From Papilionanthe hookeriana x Papilionanthe teres (Eukaryota > Streptophyta > Magnoliopsida > Asparagales > Orchidaceae): 64,000 nt of DNA. Positions 59,063 to 64,000 of the stretch are shown in pieces. Every line of letters starts with the position of its first letter. Positions within the stretch are counted from its first letter, which is position 1. The position numbers and the translations under genes were made by a program. The notes under the pieces are model-generated. The model did not search any database and was not told the DNA's origin. It saw only the letters and a program-made list of their open reading frames with translations. The stretch covers positions 42,977,575 through 43,041,574 of the forward strand of contig CM040423.1 of assembly GCA_022702705.1 (NCBI GenBank), given 5' to 3'.

Positions 59063-62000
59063 ATGGGATCCACTAAATTTGACATCGAGAAATTGACAGG
59101 AAAGAATGATTTCGGCCTGTGGAGAGTTAAGATGAGGACCTTGCTAGTTCAACAGGGTGTTGCAGAAGCCTTGCAAGGGCCAGTGGCACTACCGACCGAC
59201 ATGACAGAGAAAGAGAAGATTGACATGCTGACAAAGCTCATAGTATGATAATCTTAAGCTTGGGCAACAAAGTTCTGAGGGAGGTGTCGAGGGAGACAAC
59301 GGCTCAAGCACTTTGGGCCAAACTCGAGGTACTCTACCTGACAAAGTCCATGGCTACTAGGCTCTTTCTGAAGCAGCGCCTATACTATTTCAAAATGAAC
59401 GAAGACAAATAAGTCTCAGAGCAGATCAACAAGTTTAACAAGATCATAGATGATCTTGAGAACATCGATGTCAAGATGAATGAAGAGGACAAGACACTGC
59501 TGTTGCTAAACTCTATTCCTAAGAGCTACGAGTAGTTCAAGGATGCGATGCTCTATGGAAGGGCGCAGACTATTTCCTGGGAAGAGGTTCAATCATTGAT
59601 CAGTAAAGAGCTTTATAAGAAGCACAACATGAAGGAGGAAACCAGCGGAGACAGTCTGATGGTTAGAGGGAGATCGAGCAAAAAAGATTCTAAAAGTGAT
59701 CAGAGCAGATCAAAATCAAGGAGTGTTAGAAGCCAGTCTTCTAAGAGATCTTACAAGTGCTACCATTTCCACAGGGAAGGTCATTTTAAGAAGAATTGTA
59801 AAATAGAAAGAAAAGTTTTCAGGAGAAGCCTAAAGATTCTGGAGAAGCAAGCATAGTCTCAGACGGCTATGATTCAGCTGAAGCTCTAATGATCACAGAA
59901 TCTGAATCTAGCAAGGAGTGGATCCTTGACTTAGGATGCTCCTTCCACATGTGTCCTCACAAAGACTGGTTCGAGACAGTACAACTGGTAAATGGTGGAT
60001 CCGTTCTACTTGAAGACAATAAAGCCTGCAGGGTAATCGGCAGCGGGACGATCAGAATAAAGATGTTTGATGGAGATGAACTGATACTACAACATGTCAA
60101 GTATGTCCCAGAACTTAAAAAAGAAATATGATTTTTTAGGGACACTGGAGTCGAATGGATACTCATCCAAGACAGAGAATGGCTGAATCGGATTAGTTAA
60201 GGGCTCTCTCATAGTCATGAAAGGAGTCAGAAAGAATGGGCTATACTCCTAAGTTGAAAGAACTGTGATCGGGAACTTCTCAAATGCAGTTCAATCAGAG
60301 TCTGACAGGTCCAGATTATGGCACATGAGGCTGGGGCATGTAAGTAAAAGAGGCTTACAGGAATTGTCCAAGCAGAACCTGTTATGTGGAGATCGGGTCG
60401 GCAAACTAGAATTTTGTGAACAATGTGTATTGGGGAAGGCCACTAGGGTGAAGTTCTCTACTGGAATACATACATCAAAGAAACCTCTTGATTATGTACA
60501 TAGTGATCTATGGGGCCCAACTACAACTCAGAATCATGAAGGAGGAAGATACTTCATGTTTATCATTGATGACTACACCAGGAAGGTATTGGTATTTATC
60601 TTGAAAACAAAAAAATGAAGCTTTTTCAATGATTCAACGACTGGTTAACTCTCACCGGAAACAAGATGAGAGAAAACGTGAAGCACTTGAGAACCGACAA
60701 TAGCTTGGAGTACTGTTCAGAGCAGTTTGAGGAGCTGTGCAGGAAGAATGACATCACAAGGCACAAGACAGTCCAGAACACTCCTCAACAGAATGGTGTG
60801 GCTGAGAGGATGAACAGGACTCTCCTAGAGAGAGTGAGGTGCATACTGCTAAATGCAGGTCTATCCGAAAATTTTTGGGGTGAAGCTGTGTCAACCGCTT
60901 GCTACCTTATCAACAGATGCCCATTGACAGGTATTGATATGAAGAGTCCGTTGGATATGTGGTACGGAAAGCCAGGGAACTATGATAATCTTAAAGTTTT
61001 TGGATGTATTGCATATGCTCATGTTAGACAGGATAAGCTGGAAGCAAGGGCTTTGAAGTGCATCTTCATCGGATATCCAGCTGGAACCAAAGATTACAAA
61101 CTTTCATGTCTAGATCAACAGAAATGCATCATCAGTAGGGATGTGGCATTCGATGAGTCCAAAATTGGGAATTTGCAAAGTTATGTTACTAGGGACAGTG
61201 TCACTAAGGAGGATTTGTCAATTGAGGTGGAGCTGCAACAACAACAAACTTTGACTAATCGAATGACAGTTGTGAACAATCAAGATGAAGTGGCAGAAGA
61301 CCAGTAAGTAACTGAACCAGAAAGAAGATATGATGAATACAACTTGGTAAGGGACAGACAAAGAAGAACTATCAGACCACCAAAGAGATATGACCATGCA
61401 GATATGATCACTTATGCCTTGAGTGTTGTTGAAGTGATAGAAGAAGCAGAACCGAGCAGTTACAAGGAAGCCCTAAAGAGCAAGGAAAGACACAAGTGGG
61501 AAGAGGCAATGGATGAGGAAATAGCTTCTCTGATGAAGAACAAAACCTGGGAACTTGTGGATTGATCAACGAACAATCGTGTAGTTGGTTGCAAGTGGAC
61601 CTTCAAAAGAAAGGAAGACACGCACGGTATTGAGAGGAGCAGGTACAAAGCTAGACTCGTTGCAAATGGATTCACACAGGTTAAAGGAATTGACGTCAAT
61701 GAAATCTTCTTACCCATGGTGAAGCACTACTCCATTAGAATAGTCTTAGCATTTGCAGTTCAATTCAATTTGGAATTAGAGTAGCTAGATGTTAAGACTG
61801 CGTTTCTGCATGAAGAGCTCGAAGAAACCATTTACATGGATTAGCTAGATGGGTACAACACACTTGAGACAAAGGATAAAGCTTGCTTGCTGAAGAAGTC
61901 TTTGTATGGACTGAAACAAAGCCCAAGATAATGGTACAAATGATTTGGTGAGTTCATGCTAAAGATCGGTTTTATCAGAAGCAGCTACAACAACTGTGTG

Positions 62001-62139
62001 TATATGAAGTGACCAGACGGTGAAATCAGTATGTACTTGCTACTTTATGTGGATGATATGTTAGTGGCAAGCAGAAGCAAGGAGGAAGTCCAGAAGATCA
62101 AAGGCATGCTCAATTCTGAATTTGACATGAAGGACCTAG
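59063..62139 (+). pseudogene. Ty1/copia (Tork/TNT1-like) gag-pol, 5' part
   Basis: Polyprotein order is Gag, protease, integrase, RT. Gag starts at ATG 59063 (GSTKFDIEKLTGKNDFGLW), with a frameshift near 59235, stops at ~59410 and ~59533, and a zinc knuckle CYHFHREGHFKKNC whose second Cys is Phe. Protease (~59915) reads WILDLGCSFHMCP; the catalytic D-S/T-G triplet is D-L-G. Integrase has HMRLGH and CEQCVLGK (zinc site, ~60320-60440), HSDLWGP, then RTDNSLEY and NTPQQNGVAERMNRT. RT has KEALKSKERHKWEEAM, CKWTFKRKEDTHG, LDVKTAFLHEELEE, SLYGLKQSPR and the YVDDMLVAS box (~62048). Many stops (for example 61564, 61783, 61843, 61930) make it inactive. Confidence 0.92.
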
Positions 62140-63447
62140 TGTTGGATTTTGGGGATCATGCGCAACGGAAGCGAAATTAATTAAAACGCATATTAAAGTC
62201 ATTTCCCCAAAACCACCAAGGATCTCATGTGCTCATACAAATCAAAACATAAACCCAAAAAGAAGTGCAAGAAATCATACCATGCAAGAGTTCTACTCTT
62301 AAATTTCCTAGGATCTTTAAGGCGCTGAAACCACCGCCCTCTACCGGTATCCACACTCGAACGGATTTCCAAATGGCTTCCAACTGCTAGATCGGAAACG
62401 GGGTTTTCTCCAAAACCAAAAGAACTCTCTTCCTCTCTTGCAAGAGTTCAAAAGGAATAAAAAAAATTGACTTCATAAGCCATGGCCCCTCCTTTTAATT
62501 GAAGTGGCACCATTTCATGGCACCTCTTCATTATTATTATAAATTACTCAAGAGAGAGAGTGTTCATCAATCATTCTAGTCCATTCAAATTTTGTGCGAC
62601 CCTATAGGTTCAATTAACATTGGCAGTAGGCTTAAATCACCATTTAAAAACCTACAAGTTATAGTTGGTCTCTAGCAAGACATTATAACTACCCAAGTTA
62701 GTATGAATAGTCTCAAGATCCGAGACAACCTGATTGTTAATGACATAATCCTTTTTATCACGTGATATCATGATAGAATATAAGGCATGGAATAATGTCA
62801 ACCTTATATCTCTCTATCTTTAATTTCTCGACTCCGATTAGATCGATAAAATAAATGCGATTGATCTCCATCAATTCATTTGAGTGTGGCCACACAATTC
62901 TCGATCTAAATCATTCGAGGGGCCCAGAGATATCTCTCTTATTATAAGAGGGATAAATTCCATCTTGATTACTCATATCTCACTACATGATTCACATTAT
63001 GCCCAATCATAATCTTTATGGTCATATGGTCAAAGACAACGTTGGGTTATGTCTAAACATAATATTCCTCATGTTGAGAACCATGACGATCTCGAGTCGG
63101 AGGATTCGATGTCACTACAACTTGAGATTAACATATGACTTATATCCATGATTTAATCTCAAAGCGAGTCGATCCAATATTTGTTCTCCAATAAATACAT
63201 ATAAATCGATGTGTATCCTCATACATATATTCATCTCATGAATATCCATCAAACTTTATATTAATCTTTATTTATTGTCATTCCCACAACAATAAGTGAT
63301 TATGGATATTTAGAATAATCTTCATAATAAACATGAAACTATTCGAGGTTCTTCTTCTATCATAAACATGCTAATTAAAATAGAAAAATATTCATAAAAG
63401 TTCAAAATACATATCCATATAATAGGCCTAGGGCACTATCACTAACA
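62140..63447 (+). mobile_element. Nested copia solo LTR (1308 bp) in RT
   Basis: Runs from TGTTGGATTTTGGGGATC to ...CTATCACTAACA (TGTT...AACA). It is flanked by CCTAG (62135-62139) and CATAG (63448-63452), a 5-bp duplication with one difference. Removing it joins the RT reading frame: GAC CTA before and GGA CCA GCC after give the usual DLGPA. No internal region is present, so it is a solo LTR. Confidence 0.85.
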
Positions 63448-64000
63448 CATAGGACCAGCCACAAATATCCTAGGGATGGAGATTACCAAAGACAGGAAAA
63501 ATGACAGCTTAATCTTATCTCAAAAGTCATATATTCAAAAGGTTCTAGCAAGGTTCAACATGTACGAGGCCAAGCAAGTTGCAACACCGATTAGTCAACA
63601 CTTTAGATTGTCGAACTCTCAAGCACCAGTGACTGAAGAAGAGAAAGGATACAAGGATGGTGTTCCGTACGCCAGTGGAGTTGGTAGCATCATGTATGGT
63701 ATGATTTGAAACATACCAGATTTGGCTTACGCCATCAGTATTGTAAGCAGGTTCATGGCAAACCCAGGATAGGCTCACTGGGAAGTACTAAAATGGATCC
63801 TGAAATACCTAAGAGGCACTACAGATCTGTGGCTACTCTTCAAAAGGCAGGAAGAAAAAGAAGAAAAGGTAGTTGGTTATGTGGATTCTGATTATGCAGG
63901 AAGCATTAACACCAGGAAGTCACTGACCGGATACATCTTCACTGTCTTCAGTATTGCAGTCAGTTGGAAGTCTAACCTCTAATCTGTTGTTGCCCTCTCA
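63448..64000 (+). pseudogene. Ty1/copia RT/RNase H, 3' part (runs off the window)
   Basis: It continues the gag-pol of 59063-62139 after the nested LTR: ILGMEITKDRKNDSLILSQK, YIQKVLARFNM, GVGSIMYGMI, then a stop at ~63706, PDLAYAISIVSRFMANPG, HWEVLKWILKYLRGT and the RNase H start VGYVDSDYAG with SLTGYIFT. The 3' LTR lies beyond the window end. Confidence 0.9.

Noticed and set aside
57985..64000. A single intact retrotransposon from the LTR at ~58.0 kb through the copia gag-pol
   Set aside because: The primer site after the LTR is gypsy-type while the following gag-pol is copia by domain order (integrase before RT), so at least two insertions are joined.
1..64000. tRNA, rRNA, snoRNA or microRNA genes
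   Set aside because: No cloverleaf box A/B pair or rRNA signature noticed on either strand by eye; short hairpins found are explained as repeat or transposon features. A tRNAscan-SE or Infernal run would settle this.

Overview
The window is plant nuclear DNA, most likely from a eudicot. It is AT-rich and has spliced genes with GT-AG introns, plant-type Ty1/copia and Ty3/gypsy elements, PIF/Harbinger, hAT and MULE-type transposon remnants, and a FAR1-related (FRS) transposase relative. I see no tRNA, rRNA, CRISPR array or prokaryotic operon. The species cannot be read from the sequence.

The only intact genes I can support are four tandem, same-strand (minus) members of the perakine-reductase/IN2-2-like aldo-keto reductase (AKR) family. 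They lie at 2884-5378, 19064-21600, 29296-31837 and 52450-54945. Each has seven exons, identical exon lengths and intron phases, and a predicted 348-residue protein that keeps the Asp/Tyr/Lys/His tetrad. A fifth copy (56329-56925) is a broken stump. By hand count, copies 1-3 are about 93-95% identical in protein and copy 4 is about 82% identical to copy 1. Copies 1-3 sit in larger duplicated units that include about 1 kb of AT-rich 3' flank and a conserved TATA-bearing promoter.

Layout. 1-1000: Harbinger-like non-autonomous element. 1280-1510: interspersed short-repeat array. 1630-5850: AKR copy 1 unit. 5853-8100: copia LTR fragment, then an FRS pseudogene. 8640-9565: tandem repeats. 9640-11475: fragment of a JmjC histone demethylase gene. 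11751-13397: LTR of a tRNA-Asp-primed gypsy element with a GC-rich near-palindrome array. 13450-17291: decayed Ulp1-protease gene of the MULE-associated type. 17450-17740: second short-repeat array. 17837-22000: AKR copy 2 unit. 22214-24040: decayed copia. 24050-26990: stacked gypsy LTR pieces. 27010-28436: copia-like LTR carrying a 79-bp VNTR. 28437-32349: AKR copy 3 unit. 32350-32685: short solo LTR. 32701-41575: second VNTR-bearing LTR, interrupted by a 7350-bp sequence (33970-41319) that looks like a giant solo LTR. 42037-45430: decayed copia interrupted by a 1363-bp Harbinger-type element. 45445-47048: another gypsy LTR. 48447-49740: third VNTR LTR. 50870-51295: hAT-type element. 52450-54945: AKR copy 4. 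56329-57490: AKR stump fused to gypsy reverse transcriptase. 57985-58800: gypsy LTR and primer site. 58800-64000: decayed copia gag-pol interrupted by a 1308-bp solo LTR.

Functionally, the window is an AKR gene cluster expanding inside a dense nest of retrotransposons. Solo-LTR tails lie directly beside three of the five AKR units, which suggests (but does not prove) that repeat-mediated recombination helped build the array. Nothing here amounts to a clearly new multi-gene system. The most unusual items are the giant solo LTR, the exchangeable GC-palindrome module in the gypsy LTRs, and the captured or stranded JmjC, FRS and Ulp1 gene fragments.
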